DNA of 64,000 nt from Pseudomonas synxantha BG33R (GCF_000263715.2 NZ_CM001514.1:4467674-4531673); one strand, 5' to 3'; positions 45,713 to 54,819 are shown, counted from the first letter of the stretch. The notes: generated from the sequence alone by a model not told the origin. Program-made: numbers and translations.

Positions 45713-45734
45713 AGCGTCTTGCCTTCAAGGCGCT
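45713..45734. terminator. Hairpin after the 59-residue gene
   Basis: AGCGTCTTG-CCTT-CAAGGCGCT forms an 8-pair stem with one mismatch, 30 bases after the stop. There is no T-run, so termination is uncertain. Confidence 0.4.
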
Positions 45735-45893
45735 AGGACTAGAGTTGGAAACACCCTCGTACCCCCTTCAATATCAAGTTAATCGACGAACGGGCCTCAA
45801 TGCCTGGCATTCGCCGGTATCCTTGCACACGTCTAGCACGGGCATCTGCTCGAACCCGTCCGTTACTGCTCCTCGCTTTTCATGGAGTGAAGC

Positions 45894-46616
45894 ATGCTTA
45901 AACGCTGTATTTTCCTGGTCAGCATTCTGATCGCCAGCCCTTTGGCCGAAGCGCAGATTTTTCAGCGTGAACTGGGCGACTTCGACCTGAAATTGGGCAC
46001 CACCCCCAGCCGTAGCATGGCCCAGGGTCTGGTCAAGCCCACCTCTCCTGGCAGTGACTCGTTCCACGGTGGCCTGGACCTTACCCACGACAGCGGCCTG
46101 TATTTCGGCCAGTTTTCACCGAATATGGGCCTGTCGTCGGCCAACAATCTCGAAGTTGACTCCTACCTGGGTTTCAAACGCCCTTTCGACCAGACCCTGG
46201 GCTATGAAGTGGGCTTGATTCACTACAGCTACCCCAAGGTCAGCCCCCTCGACAGCCAGGAGTTCTACGGCGGCCTGAACCTGTTGGGCAACCGCTTCGG
46301 CGTGTCCTTCAGCAACGACCCCGACCGCCAGGACAGCACCCTGTTCGCCGACCTCGGCGGCACCCAGCCGTTCGGTATCGGCGTCAGCATGAAATACACC
46401 ACCCACCAATTGGGCACACCGGTGTCGGTAGAAAACGGCGCCATCAGCAGTTTCAGCGACTGGTCGGTGCAATTCTCCCGGGCCTGGAAAGGCATCGACC
46501 TGGATCTGATCTACAGCGACTCCAGCCTCAGCGGCGGTGACTGCTCGGCCTACTCCGGACACAACTCGCAATGCGACGGCCTGTTGACCTTGAAGGCCGT
46601 CCGGCCGTTTTATTGA
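45894..46616 (+). CDS. TorF-family putative porin
   Basis: 240 residues. A signal peptide (MLKRCIFLVSILIASPLAEA) precedes QIFQRELGDFDLKLGTTPSR. The TorF-family pattern is clear: 'GGLDLTHDSGLYFGQFSPNM', 'NLEVDSYLGFKRPFDQTLGY' and 'YEVGLIHYSYP', with the C-terminal beta-strand 'LLTLKAVRPFY' ending in an aromatic residue. It should be a small outer-membrane beta barrel; the cargo is unknown. GGAG is well placed before ATG 45894. Confidence 0.88.
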   Translation: MLKRCIFLVSILIASPLAEAQIFQRELGDFDLKLGTTPSRSMAQGLVKPTSPGSDSFHGGLDLTHDSGLYFGQFSPNMGLSSANNLEVDSYLGFKRPFDQTLGYEVGLIHYSYPKVSPLDSQEFYGGLNLLGNRFGVSFSNDPDRQDSTLFADLGGTQPFGIGVSMKYTTHQLGTPVSVENGAISSFSDWSVQFSRAWKGIDLDLIYSDSSLSGGDCSAYSGHNSQCDGLLTLKAVRPFY

Positions 46617-46682
46617 TGGGCTGAACTGTCGCACCCCGCGCAGGTTCACATGCATTAACCCCATCCGTGCAAGGACTCGCCC

Positions 46683-47552
46683 ATGTTGCGCCGGCTCAAA
46701 CTCCTGATGGTACTGCTGACCCTGAGCCTGGTGCTCGCCGGCTGCAATCGCGTGGGCCTGGCCTACCGTAATCTCGACGTGATCATCCCCTGGACCCTCA
46801 ACGACTACCTGGACATGAATGCCGGGCAGAAGAGCTGGTTCAACGACACCCTCAAGGAACACCTGGCCTGGCATTGCACCACGCAATTGCCGGGCTACCT
46901 GGACTGGCTCGACCGCCTGCAGCAGATGGTCGACAGTAACCAGGTCACCGACGCCGCATTGCAAACCCGTACTGTCGAAGCCAAACAGGCAATTGCCGAG
47001 ATTGCGCGGGAAATCACCCCCTCCGCCGTGCAATTGCTGCAAGGCCTGGACGATCAGCAGGTCAAGGACATGAGCGACGCCCTGGCCAAGGACCTGCGCA
47101 AACGCCAGGATGAATACCTCAAGCCGCCGCTGGCCCAGCAGATCAAGGAACGCGCCGAGCGCATGAGCAAGCGCCTGGATGCCTGGATCGGCCCGCTGAG
47201 CGCCAGCCAGCAAAACCGCGTAACGGCGTGGTCCAACGCTTTGGGCGAACAGAACCAGGCGTGGATCGGCAACCGCGCCCATTGGCAGGCGCAGTTTATC
47301 GAGGCCGTCGAGCACCGCCACGACGCCGACTTCCCGCAGAAAATGCAACGTTTGCTGGTGGACAGAGAGAGCCTATGGACGCCTGAATACCGCGCTGCCT
47401 ATGCCCAGACCGAAGCGGCGGCGCGCAGTCTGATCGTGGACCTGATGGCTGAGAGCACCGAGCAACAGCGTAAGAAGCTGAGGCAAAAAATCGACGGCGT
47501 ACGAGGCGATTTCAAAGCGCTTAAATGCCTCAAAGCCGGCGCAAATCAATAG
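46683..47552 (+). CDS. DUF6279-type lipoprotein
   Basis: 289 residues. The lipoprotein signal is MLRRLKLLMVLLTLSLVLAGC (Cys21 of the lipobox LAGC). The mature part opens with 'NRVGLAYRNLDVIIPWTLND' and is then nearly all helical, rich in Gln, Glu and Arg, to the end. The family is a conserved gammaproteobacterial lipoprotein of unknown role. It follows the TorF-like gene by 66 bases on the same strand and may share its transcript. Confidence 0.87.
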   Translation: MLRRLKLLMVLLTLSLVLAGCNRVGLAYRNLDVIIPWTLNDYLDMNAGQKSWFNDTLKEHLAWHCTTQLPGYLDWLDRLQQMVDSNQVTDAALQTRTVEAKQAIAEIAREITPSAVQLLQGLDDQQVKDMSDALAKDLRKRQDEYLKPPLAQQIKERAERMSKRLDAWIGPLSASQQNRVTAWSNALGEQNQAWIGNRAHWQAQFIEAVEHRHDADFPQKMQRLLVDRESLWTPEYRAAYAQTEAAARSLIVDLMAESTEQQRKKLRQKIDGVRGDFKALKCLKAGANQ

Positions 47553-47591
47553 GGAGGGGAGCAGGGCTCCCACCCACATTGGATTCAGGGG

Positions 47592-47993
47592 TTAGATAGT
47601 GCCACCGGCAATCGCAGCTTTGGAAGAGACTTGATCGAAGGTCGCCTTCTCCAGCGCGTCCTCCTGCTCGTCCATCACTTGACGGGGGTGCTCATGGCCA
47701 GGAATCGAACTGTCAATCAACGCCAGCAGGCTTGCACCGCGCGCGGTCAAGATGAAGTTTTCACCATTGCCGCCTTCCTCTTCGGGGCGCGACTCAATAA
47801 ACCCGCGCTTGAACAACAACGCCTCGTAATCCGCAGCGGTTCTTTTCAGCGTATCCAGGTTCCCGGTGTCCTCGCCAGCCGTCGCCTTATCAGCGGCTTC
47901 CTGCTCGGCGTATTTACGCGGGGCGAAGCTGCCCTCGCCGTTCTGCACTTCATGCAGCAGACGTTCGATCAGATCCCAGTTGTAAGTCGTCAT
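47592..47993 (-). CDS. DUF2513-like protein
   Basis: 133 residues starting at ATG 47993 with GGAGGA upstream. The product starts MTTYNWDLIERLLHEVQNGE and contains 'LKRTAADYEALLFKRGFIES' and 'ENFILTARGASLLALIDSSI', the helix-strand layout of a winged-helix protein of the DUF2513 type. An acidic C-terminus follows. The longer frame starting at 48416 overlaps the 91-residue gene on the other strand and is rejected. Function unknown; DNA binding is only an inference from the fold. Confidence 0.72.
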   Translation of the reverse strand: MTTYNWDLIERLLHEVQNGEGSFAPRKYAEQEAADKATAGEDTGNLDTLKRTAADYEALLFKRGFIESRPEEEGGNGENFILTARGASLLALIDSSIPGHEHPRQVMDEQEDALEKATFDQVSSKAAIAGGTI

Positions 47994-48147
47994 CCTGATT
48001 CCTCCTGCAGGCCGATGGAAAATTAGCCCGTCATAGGTAGTGACACGTGAGGGCACTGGCCGTTCACCCGGATAGACGGGCGTCATTTCTCTGAACTTTC
48101 CAGACGTTCGCCGCCTCAACTGCCTATACCGCCAAGGAGGTCCGACC

Positions 48148-48423
48148 ATGAAAACCCTGATGAACCTGGCGATTGCCGCCACACTGTTGAGCGCCCTGCC
48201 CGCCTGGGCTTGCACGCCTGAAGAGGCCACGGCCAAACGCGAAGAACTGGCAAGGCAAGTGACCCAGCTAACGGAACAGAATCCGCAGAAAGCCAAGGAG
48301 ATGAATGCCCAGTTGCAGAAAATGGACCTGGACACCGAAAGCGCCGAGTTTCCCGACAAATGCCAGCTGATCGACGCAAGGCTCAAAGAACTGAAAGAAG
48401 CCGCCTCCAAAGTCAAAAACTGA
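48148..48423 (+). CDS. Small exported helical protein, 91 residues
   Basis: The signal peptide is MKTLMNLAIAATLLSALPAWA, with cleavage before CTPEEATAKR. The mature part is about 70 residues of charged helix ('REELARQVTQLTEQNPQKAK') with two Cys that could pair (in CTPEE and DKCQL). AAGGAGG lies before ATG 48148 and a strong terminator follows, so this is a single-gene unit. I do not recognise a function. Confidence 0.8.
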   Translation: MKTLMNLAIAATLLSALPAWACTPEEATAKREELARQVTQLTEQNPQKAKEMNAQLQKMDLDTESAEFPDKCQLIDARLKELKEAASKVKN

Positions 48424-48428
48424 TGGCG

Positions 48429-48458
48429 AAAAAAAACCGGACAATGTCCGGTTTTTTT
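48429..48458. terminator. Bidirectional terminator before the DEAD-box gene end
   Basis: AAAAAACCGGAC / GTCCGGTTTTTT stem with an AAT loop between two converging genes. Confidence 0.93.
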
Positions 48459-48470
48459 CTGCCTGGCTGC

Positions 48471-49817
48471 TTATTCGGCAGCAGGCGCTTCTGGCTTGCG
48501 GCGCTTGAGTGGCGCCATGCCATCCTTGCTGACGAGCGACAGGTTGTCGGTCTTCGGCCGGTTGGCGATCTTGCGCTTGGTCGGCGATTTGGCGCCGGTT
48601 TTCTTTTTGTCGCCCTTGGCGTCGGTCTTTTTCTTCTTCACGCCAACGGCCTTGCCCGACGCCTTGACCTTCTTCGGCCCGGTGTAAGTACCTTTGACTT
48701 CCTTGATGGTACGGCGCTCGAACGATTGCTTGAGGTAGCGCTCGATGCTCGACATCAGGTTCCAGTCGCCGTGGCAGATCAGCGAGATGGCCAGGCCATC
48801 GTTGCCGGCACGCCCGGTACGGCCGATACGGTGCACGTATTCGTCGCCGCTGCGGGGCATGTCGAAGTTGATCACCAGGTCCAGGCCATCAACGTCCAGG
48901 CCACGGGCAGCGACGTCGGTGGCTACCAGGATCTTCACGCCGCCTGCCTTGAGGCGGTCGATGGCCAGCTTGCGGTCCTTCTGGTCTTTCTCGCCGTGTA
49001 GCACGAACGCCTTGTATTCCTGCGCGACCAGACGCCCGTAAATGCGGTCGGCGGCGGCACGGGTGTTGGTGAACACGATGGCCTTCTGGTAGGTCTCGTT
49101 GGCCAGCAACCAGTTGAGGATCTGTTCTTTGTGCACGTTATGGTCAGCGGTCACGATCTGCTGACGCGTGGTGGCGTTCAGGTCACTGACGTTGTTGACC
49201 TGCAAGTGCTCAGGATTGTTCAGCACCTTGGCAACCATGTCGCGCAGGGTTGAACCGCCGGTGGTGGCGGAGAACAGCATGGTCTGCTGGCGATTGACGC
49301 ATTCAGCGACCAGGCGTTGCACGTCATCGGCAAAGCCCATGTCGAGCATACGGTCGGCTTCGTCGAGCACCAGTACTTCGACTTCCTTGAGGTCGAGGTT
49401 GCCGGCATTGAGTTGCTCGATCATGCGCCCCGGGGTACCGATCAGGATGTCCGGCACCTTGCGCAGCATGGCAGCCTGGACCTTGAAGTCTTCGCCGCCG
49501 GTAATGATGCCGGACTTGATGAAGGTGAACTGCGAGAAGCGCTCGACTTCCTTGAGGGTCTGCTGGGCCAGCTCACGGGTCGGCAGCAGGATCAGGGTCT
49601 TGATGCTGACGCGGACCTTGGCCGGGCCAATCAGACGATTCAGAACCGGCAAGACGAAAGCGGCGGTCTTGCCGCTGCCGGTTTGAGCCGTCACCCGCAG
49701 GTCACGCCCCTGGAGCGCGAGCGGGATGGCCGCTGCTTGCACAGGCGTAGGCTCGACAAATTTAAGCTCGGCCACGGCTTTGAGCAGGCGTTCGTGCAGG
49801 GCGAATTGGGAAAACAC
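48471..49817 (-). CDS. DEAD-box ATP-dependent RNA helicase
   Basis: 448 residues. The full motif set is present: 'TPVQAAAIPLALQGRDL' (Q motif), 'AQTGSGKTAA' (I), 'PTRELAQQ' (Ia), 'TPGR' (Ib), 'DEAD' (II), 'SAT' (III), 'ARGLD' (V) and 'HRIGRTGRAG' (VI). A long Lys-rich tail (about 385-448) probably binds RNA. It is related to the SrmB/RhlE group; the RNA target is unknown. GTG 49817 is my start because GAGGT lies about 7 bases before it; the longer frame to 49841 has no ribosome binding site. Confidence 0.94.
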   Translation of the reverse strand: MFSQFALHERLLKAVAELKFVEPTPVQAAAIPLALQGRDLRVTAQTGSGKTAAFVLPVLNRLIGPAKVRVSIKTLILLPTRELAQQTLKEVERFSQFTFIKSGIITGGEDFKVQAAMLRKVPDILIGTPGRMIEQLNAGNLDLKEVEVLVLDEADRMLDMGFADDVQRLVAECVNRQQTMLFSATTGGSTLRDMVAKVLNNPEHLQVNNVSDLNATTRQQIVTADHNVHKEQILNWLLANETYQKAIVFTNTRAAADRIYGRLVAQEYKAFVLHGEKDQKDRKLAIDRLKAGGVKILVATDVAARGLDVDGLDLVINFDMPRSGDEYVHRIGRTGRAGNDGLAISLICHGDWNLMSSIERYLKQSFERRTIKEVKGTYTGPKKVKASGKAVGVKKKKTDAKGDKKKTGAKSPTKRKIANRPKTDNLSLVSKDGMAPLKRRKPEAPAAE

Positions 49818-50009
49818 GGGTGCTACCTCGAAGAAATACAAAATATCAGCGCCATAGGTTACCGGTTTCGGGCGGCCAAACCGAGTTTCTTTACGCGAAC
49901 AGGGCTAATCAGCTGCTTTTTTGTGAGCGATTTTGTCCAGAGCGTCAACTTTGTTGCACTTAAATGCTCTAATCGCCCCGTGTTGTCTTACAGAAGAATC
50001 GGTTCACTC

Positions 50010-51302
50010 ATGGATATCAAACAGCTCTGGCTCAACGTCCAAGACCTTTGGGGCGCCCTCGATGAACACCCGGTCCTGCATTCCAGCCTCGGCTTGCTGG
50101 TGCTGCTGGTGGTGGCATTGCTGGTTGGACGGGTAGCGCGTTACCTCATCCTGCACGCAGTCAAATTGCTTGGCCGGCAACCGGCCCTGCACTGGCTGAA
50201 CGATCTGCGACATAACAAAGTCTTCCATCGGCTGGCGCAAATGACACCGTCCCTGGTGATCCAGTTCGGCCTGTACCTGGTACCTGACCTGAGCAAGACC
50301 GCCATTCTGTTTATCGGCAATGTGGCCCTGGCGATCACCATTCTGTTTATGGTGCTGGCGATGAGTGCCCTGCTCAATGCGCTGCTGGATATCTACGCAC
50401 GCACCGAACATGCACGCACCCGCTCGATCAAGGGTTATGTGCAGTTGGCAAAAATGGTGTTGTTCGTGTTTGGCGCAATCATCATCGTCGCCACCCTGAT
50501 CGACCGTTCGCCGCTGCTGCTGCTGTCGGGCCTGGGTGCGATGTCGGCGGTGATTCTGTTGGTGTACAAGGACACGCTGCTGTCGTTCGTCGCCAGTGTG
50601 CAATTGACCAGCAACGACATGCTGCGGGTTGGTGACTGGATCGAAATGCCCCAGGTCGGCGCCGACGGCGATGTGGTGGACATCACCCTGCATACGGTCA
50701 AGGTGCAGAATTTCGACAAGACCATCGTCTCCATCCCGACCTGGCGCTTGATGTCCGAGTCGTTCAAGAACTGGCGCGGTATGCAGGCCTCCGGCGGGCG
50801 GCGCATCAAGCGCAGCCTGTACATCGATGCCAGCGGCGTGCGCTTTTTGCGCGATGACGAAGAAGTGCGCATGACCCAGGTGCACCTGCTCACCGGCTAC
50901 ATCAGTCGCAAACAGGCCGAACTCAAGGCCTGGAACGAGGCCCAGGGCCACAGCGCGCAATTGTCGGCCAACCGCCGGCGCATGACCAACCTCGGCACGT
51001 TCCGCGCCTATGCCCTGGCGTATCTGCAAAGCCACCCGGACATCCAGCCGAACATGACCTGCATGGTGCGCCAGATGCAAACCACCGCCCAGGGCGTACC
51101 GCTGGAGATCTACTGCTTTACCCGCACCACCGCGTGGGCGGATTACGAGCGGATCCAGGGGGATATTTTCGATTATCTACTGGCAGTGTTGCCGGAGTTC
51201 GGATTGAGCCTGTATCAGCAGCCGAGTGGCAACGACCTGCGCGCCGGCGTATTGCCGGCGTTGGCCGGGGCCGCGCAACTACCCGCCATCGAAACGGCGT
51301 GA
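50010..51302 (+). CDS. YbdG-type mechanosensitive channel (MscS superfamily)
   Basis: 430 residues starting at ATG 50010. Five hydrophobic helices precede the MscS pore-like segment 'LLSGLGAMSAVILLVYKDTL' and the beta domain ('MLRVGDWIEMPQVGADGDVV' and 'QNFDKTIVSIPTWRLMSESF'). The long C-terminal extension beyond the MscS core and the motif 'KNWRGMQASGGRRIKRSLYI' are YbdG signatures. It relieves osmotic downshock and may also sense it. The longer frame running upstream from 49317 is antisense to the helicase gene and is rejected. Confidence 0.92.
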   Translation: MDIKQLWLNVQDLWGALDEHPVLHSSLGLLVLLVVALLVGRVARYLILHAVKLLGRQPALHWLNDLRHNKVFHRLAQMTPSLVIQFGLYLVPDLSKTAILFIGNVALAITILFMVLAMSALLNALLDIYARTEHARTRSIKGYVQLAKMVLFVFGAIIIVATLIDRSPLLLLSGLGAMSAVILLVYKDTLLSFVASVQLTSNDMLRVGDWIEMPQVGADGDVVDITLHTVKVQNFDKTIVSIPTWRLMSESFKNWRGMQASGGRRIKRSLYIDASGVRFLRDDEEVRMTQVHLLTGYISRKQAELKAWNEAQGHSAQLSANRRRMTNLGTFRAYALAYLQSHPDIQPNMTCMVRQMQTTAQGVPLEIYCFTRTTAWADYERIQGDIFDYLLAVLPEFGLSLYQQPSGNDLRAGVLPALAGAAQLPAIETA

Positions 51303-51318
51303 AGTGATCCGAACGGGA

Positions 51319-51885
51319 TTACGGCAGTGATGCCGTAATCTCCTGGCGGCAAACCTCAAGCACTTCATCAGCCAAAGCGGAATCATCCGGGCACGCCCGC
51401 GATAACATGATTGCGCCAATGGCATGGGCCATCCTGTTGAGCATTTTCGCGCGCACGTCTTGCTGTGGCTCGTCCTGCGTCGTGTTGTACTTTGCCTCCA
51501 GCGCTTGCAGCGTGTTTTCCAAGCCGTTGGCAAAGGTTTCCTTGAGGGTCCCTGATTGACGCGCAGCGTCTGCACACAACGCCGCCAACGTGCACCCGCC
51601 GCCGCGATGATCGCGGTGCTGCCTGGACAGGTAAACCTCGAAAAACTCCCCCGCCTCCATCTCCACGCTGCTGGCGAGCGACTGCGCCAGGCCATTGGCG
51701 GCCGCTTCTGCCATCAAATCCGCCTTGGAGCCGAAGTGCTTGTAGAAGCCGCCCTGGGTAAAACCAGCGGCAGCCATCAGTTCGGCCACACCGACCCCAT
51801 CGAAACCGCGCTCACGAAACAGCGCGGAAGCCGTCGCGACGATATGCGCTCGATTGTTCTGTGATTGCGTCTTGGTGATCTTCAT
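51319..51885 (-). CDS. TetR-family transcriptional repressor
   Basis: 188 residues. The DNA-binding part runs 'ATASALFRERGFDGVGVAEL' and 'MAAAGFTQGGFYKHFGSKAD', the classical TetR helix-turn-helix. The C-terminal ligand pocket is helical and unlike known drug sensors. It diverges from an SDR gene, and two matching operators lie between them. The likely targets are its own gene and the SDR/quinone-oxidoreductase pair. The inducer may be a reactive aldehyde or quinone, which is only inferred from those neighbours. Confidence 0.92.
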   Translation of the reverse strand: MKITKTQSQNNRAHIVATASALFRERGFDGVGVAELMAAAGFTQGGFYKHFGSKADLMAEAAANGLAQSLASSVEMEAGEFFEVYLSRQHRDHRGGGCTLAALCADAARQSGTLKETFANGLENTLQALEAKYNTTQDEPQQDVRAKMLNRMAHAIGAIMLSRACPDDSALADEVLEVCRQEITASLP

Positions 51886-51925
51886 TTCTATGCGCTCCTG
51901 CTGCCCTGCGATAGAGGGATCTTAC

Positions 51926-51981
51926 TATGATGTCGATCATAATCAAAACCGTTGACAGCTTTGATTATGATCGACATCATA
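51926..51981. promoter_or_regulatory. Double TetR operator with perfect 22-base inverted arms
   Basis: Arms 51926-51947 and 51960-51981 are perfect reverse complements 12 bases apart. Each contains the palindrome ATGAT-N4-ATCAT. A TTGACA (51952-51957) in the spacer is a good -35 for the SDR side. On the other strand TTGATT with TAAGAT 16 bases on could serve tetR. Confidence 0.9.
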
Positions 51982-52012
51982 AAACCTCCCTGCACTCACT
52001 GAGCATCACACC

Positions 52013-52801
52013 ATGAGCACTTCCAAGACCGTTCTCATCACTGGCGCCTCGACCGGCATTGGTGCCGCCTACGCCGAACGCTTTGCCCAGCGTGGTCACG
52101 ACCTGGTTCTGGTCGCCCGCGATACCAAGCGCCTGGAAGCGCTCGCTGCACGTCTGCGTGAACAGCACGCCATCACTGTTGATATCCTCCCCGCTGACCT
52201 GACCCAGATCGCTGACCTGGCAGCGGTCGAAGCACGTCTGCGCGAAGATTCCAGCATCGGCACGCTGGTCAACAACGCCGGTGCCGCACAGTCCGGCAGC
52301 TTCATCGAACAGTCCACCGACAGTGTCGCTCAGTTGGTCGCGCTCAACACCACCGCGCTGGTACGGCTTGCCAGCGCCATTGCCCCACGCCTGGCGGCAG
52401 CCGGCAACGGCGCTATCATCAACATTGGCTCGGTGGTGGGCCTGGCGCCAGAGTTCGGCATGACCGTATATGGCGCGACCAAGGCATTCGTACTGTTCCT
52501 GTCCCAGGGCATGAGCCTGGAGTTGGGCGCCAAAGGTGTCTATGTGCAAGCCGTGCTACCGGCCGCTACGCGTACCGAGATCTGGGACCGGGCGGGCATT
52601 GACATCAACACCCTCACAGATGTGATGGAAGTAGGTGACCTGGTGGATGCGGCGCTGGTCGGTTTCGACCGTCGTGAGCCCGTGACCATCCCGCCCTTGC
52701 AGGACGGCGCACGCTGGGATGCCTTGCAGGCAGCCCGACAAGGCTTGCTGTCGCAGATCAAGCAGTCCGAGGTTGCCGAGCGGTACCTGACCCAAGCCTG
52801 A
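52013..52801 (+). CDS. Short-chain dehydrogenase/reductase
   Basis: 262 residues of Rossmann fold: 'LITGASTGIGAAYAERFAQR' is the TGxxxGIG cofactor loop, 'LVNNAGAAQSG' the NNAG motif, and the catalytic Ser, Tyr and Lys lie in 'NIGSVVGLAPEFGMTVYGAT' plus the following K. Preference for NADP(H) is suggested by 'VARDTKRLEALAARL'. It is the first gene downstream of the TetR operators. The substrate is unknown. Confidence 0.93.
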   Translation: MSTSKTVLITGASTGIGAAYAERFAQRGHDLVLVARDTKRLEALAARLREQHAITVDILPADLTQIADLAAVEARLREDSSIGTLVNNAGAAQSGSFIEQSTDSVAQLVALNTTALVRLASAIAPRLAAAGNGAIINIGSVVGLAPEFGMTVYGATKAFVLFLSQGMSLELGAKGVYVQAVLPAATRTEIWDRAGIDINTLTDVMEVGDLVDAALVGFDRREPVTIPPLQDGARWDALQAARQGLLSQIKQSEVAERYLTQA

Positions 52802-52864
52802 TCAACCTGTTGCAGGCGCGCTCTATGCGCCTGCCCTTCCTCTCGAAGCGATGAGCGTTGAACC

Positions 52865-53896
52865 ATGAAGGCATTTTCCATCGAACGTTACGGCAAACAG
52901 ACCGGGCGCATCACCGAAGCGCCAACACCAGTGGTGGGTGAGCATGACGTGCTGGTTCAAGTACATGCCAGCAGCGTCAACGTGCTGGATGCAAAAATCG
53001 CCAAGGGCGAATTCAAACTGATTCTGCCGTATGCATTGCCGTTGATACTGGGCAATGACCTGGCTGGCGTGGTACTCAGCGTCGGGTCCGCGGTGCGACG
53101 CTTCAAGCCGGGTGACGAAGTGTATGGCCGCCCTCCACAGCAGCGTATCGGCACGTTCGCCGAGCTGATTGCGGTACGCGAGGACGCACTGGCACGCAAA
53201 CCTGCGAACATGACGATGGAGCAAGCCGCCGCCCTGCCTCTGGTCGCATTGACGGCATGGCAAGTACTGGTTGAAACAGCGAGGCTGAAAAAAGGCCAGA
53301 AGGTCTTCATTCATGCCGGTTCCGGCGGAGTCGGCAGTATCGCCATCCAGCTTGCCAAGTATTTGGGCGCATTTGTCGCAACGACGACCAGCACCGCCAA
53401 TGTCGAGTGGGTCAAGGCACTGGGTGCCGATGTAGTGATCGACTACAAGCAGCAAAACTTCGAAACCCTGCTCAATGATTATGACGTCGTCTTGAACAGT
53501 CTCGGTCCGGACGCACTGGCAAAGTCACTCGACATTCTCAAACCGGGCTGTCAACTCATCTCCATCTCCGGGCCACCGACGCAGGCGTTTGCTCGCGAGC
53601 AGCAGCTGTCGTGGCTATTGGGCCTGGTCATGGGTGTGTTGAGCAGCGGTATACGTCGCAAAGCGCGCAAACAAGGCGTGCGTTATGACTTCCTCTTCAT
53701 GCGCGCCAGCGGCGCCCAATTGGATGAACTGACCGCGCTGGTGGAAGCCGGCATTATCAAGCCGGTGATCGACCGCACCTTCCCTTTCGAGTCCACAGCC
53801 CAAGCCCTGAGCTATGTCGAACAAGGCCGCGCCAAAGGCAAAGTGGTGATCACGATGACAGCGCCGCCCGTGCCTGGCGTGCGCCGAGCCGACTGA
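52865..53896 (+). CDS. NADP-dependent quinone oxidoreductase (MDR superfamily)
   Basis: 343 residues. The zinc-free MDR layout has a GroES-like N-terminus ('VLDAKIAKGEFKLILPYALP', 'ILGNDLAGVVLSVGSAVRRF' and 'KPGDEVYGRP') and a Rossmann domain with 'FIHAGSGGVGSIAIQLAKYL'. It probably reduces quinones or enones with NADPH. It follows the SDR gene by 63 bases on the same strand and likely belongs to the same TetR-regulated transcript. Its last 47 bases overlap the end of the converging DMT-permease gene. Confidence 0.92.
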   Translation: MKAFSIERYGKQTGRITEAPTPVVGEHDVLVQVHASSVNVLDAKIAKGEFKLILPYALPLILGNDLAGVVLSVGSAVRRFKPGDEVYGRPPQQRIGTFAELIAVREDALARKPANMTMEQAAALPLVALTAWQVLVETARLKKGQKVFIHAGSGGVGSIAIQLAKYLGAFVATTTSTANVEWVKALGADVVIDYKQQNFETLLNDYDVVLNSLGPDALAKSLDILKPGCQLISISGPPTQAFAREQQLSWLLGLVMGVLSSGIRRKARKQGVRYDFLFMRASGAQLDELTALVEAGIIKPVIDRTFPFESTAQALSYVEQGRAKGKVVITMTAPPVPGVRRAD

Positions 53897-54722
53897 TCCA
53901 CACCGCACCCAGAATCACCAGGCCACCCAGGGCCAGTCGGCCCAGCGGCTCATGCTGATTCCAGATCAGCAGGTTCAACAGCAGCCCCACCGGTACATGC
54001 AGGTTGTTCATCACCGCCAGAGTGCCGCCATTGACCAGACAGGCGCCCTTGTTCCACCAGTACATACCCAGCGCGGTGCTGACCAAACCAAGGAACACCA
54101 GCACGCCCCATTGCAGCGGCGCTTGCGGCAAAAAGTCAGCCTTGCCGAACAGCAGGAACGCCGGCAACACCACCAACAAGGCGCCCAGGTAGAAATAACC
54201 GAAACGCCGGAAGTGCGGTTGGTCACTGGGATAACGCGCCACCAGATGCTTGTACATGACTTGCCCGGCGGCGTAGGTGAAGTTGGCCAATTGCAGCAGC
54301 AAGAATCCCATCAGGAAGTGCGGGGTGATCTGATCGAAACGAATCACCGCCGCACCGCCCACCGCCACCAGGGCCGCGACCAGTGCCCAAGGATTGAAGC
54401 GCCGATTAAGTGCGTCCTCGATCAGAGTCACATGCAGCGGTGTGAGGATGGTGAACAGCAGCACTTCCGGCACCGTCAGCACGCGAAAGCTCAGGTACAG
54501 GCATACGTAGGTCACACCGAACTGCAATGCACCGATCACCAACATGCCGCGCATGAACGCTGGCTCCACCGAGCGCCAGCGCGTCAACGGGATAAAGATC
54601 AGCCCGGCCAGCACCACGCGCACCAGCACTGCGAAGTAGCTGTCGACGTGACCGGCGAGGTATTCGCCGATCAAACTGAAGGAAAATGCCTGAATCAGGG
54701 TGACAACCAGTAAATAGCCCAT
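53850..54722 (-). CDS. EamA/DMT-family permease
   Basis: 290 residues with ten hydrophobic helices in two EamA repeats: the first has 'VLTVPEVLLFTILTPLHVTL' before the mid-loop, the second has 'LVSTALGMYWWNKGACLVNG' and 'TLAVMNNLHVPVGLLLNLLI'. It should export or import a small metabolite; its substrate is unknown (it is YwfM/carboxylate-amine-amino-acid-exporter-like). Its 3' end overlaps the quinone oxidoreductase gene, making complementary RNA ends. Confidence 0.9.
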   Translation of the reverse strand: MGYLLVVTLIQAFSFSLIGEYLAGHVDSYFAVLVRVVLAGLIFIPLTRWRSVEPAFMRGMLVIGALQFGVTYVCLYLSFRVLTVPEVLLFTILTPLHVTLIEDALNRRFNPWALVAALVAVGGAAVIRFDQITPHFLMGFLLLQLANFTYAAGQVMYKHLVARYPSDQPHFRRFGYFYLGALLVVLPAFLLFGKADFLPQAPLQWGVLVFLGLVSTALGMYWWNKGACLVNGGTLAVMNNLHVPVGLLLNLLIWNQHEPLGRLALGGLVILGAVWISRLGARQARAALSS

Positions 54723-54784
54723 GCGCGCCTCGTTTCGAATGGGCGCGACATTAAAGCTTTTCCAATCTTGAAGAAACTCAAGGC

Positions 54785-54819
54785 AAAAAAAACCCGACCT
54801 CGCTAAAGCGGCAGTCGGG
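54785..54819 (-). terminator. Rho-independent terminator after azoR
   Basis: On the minus strand CCCGAC...GTCGGG with an internal GCCGC/GCGAG-like pairing is followed by eight T. It lies about 107 bases past the azoR stop. Confidence 0.85.

Noticed and set aside
49317..50009. An N-terminal extension of the mechanosensitive channel
   Set aside because: This part of the frame is antisense to the DEAD-box helicase and has no helices matching the YbdG family; the true start is ATG 50010.
53850..53896. The convergent overlap as a sign of a frameshift
   Set aside because: Both proteins keep normal family lengths and motifs to their ends, so the overlap looks genuine rather than an error.
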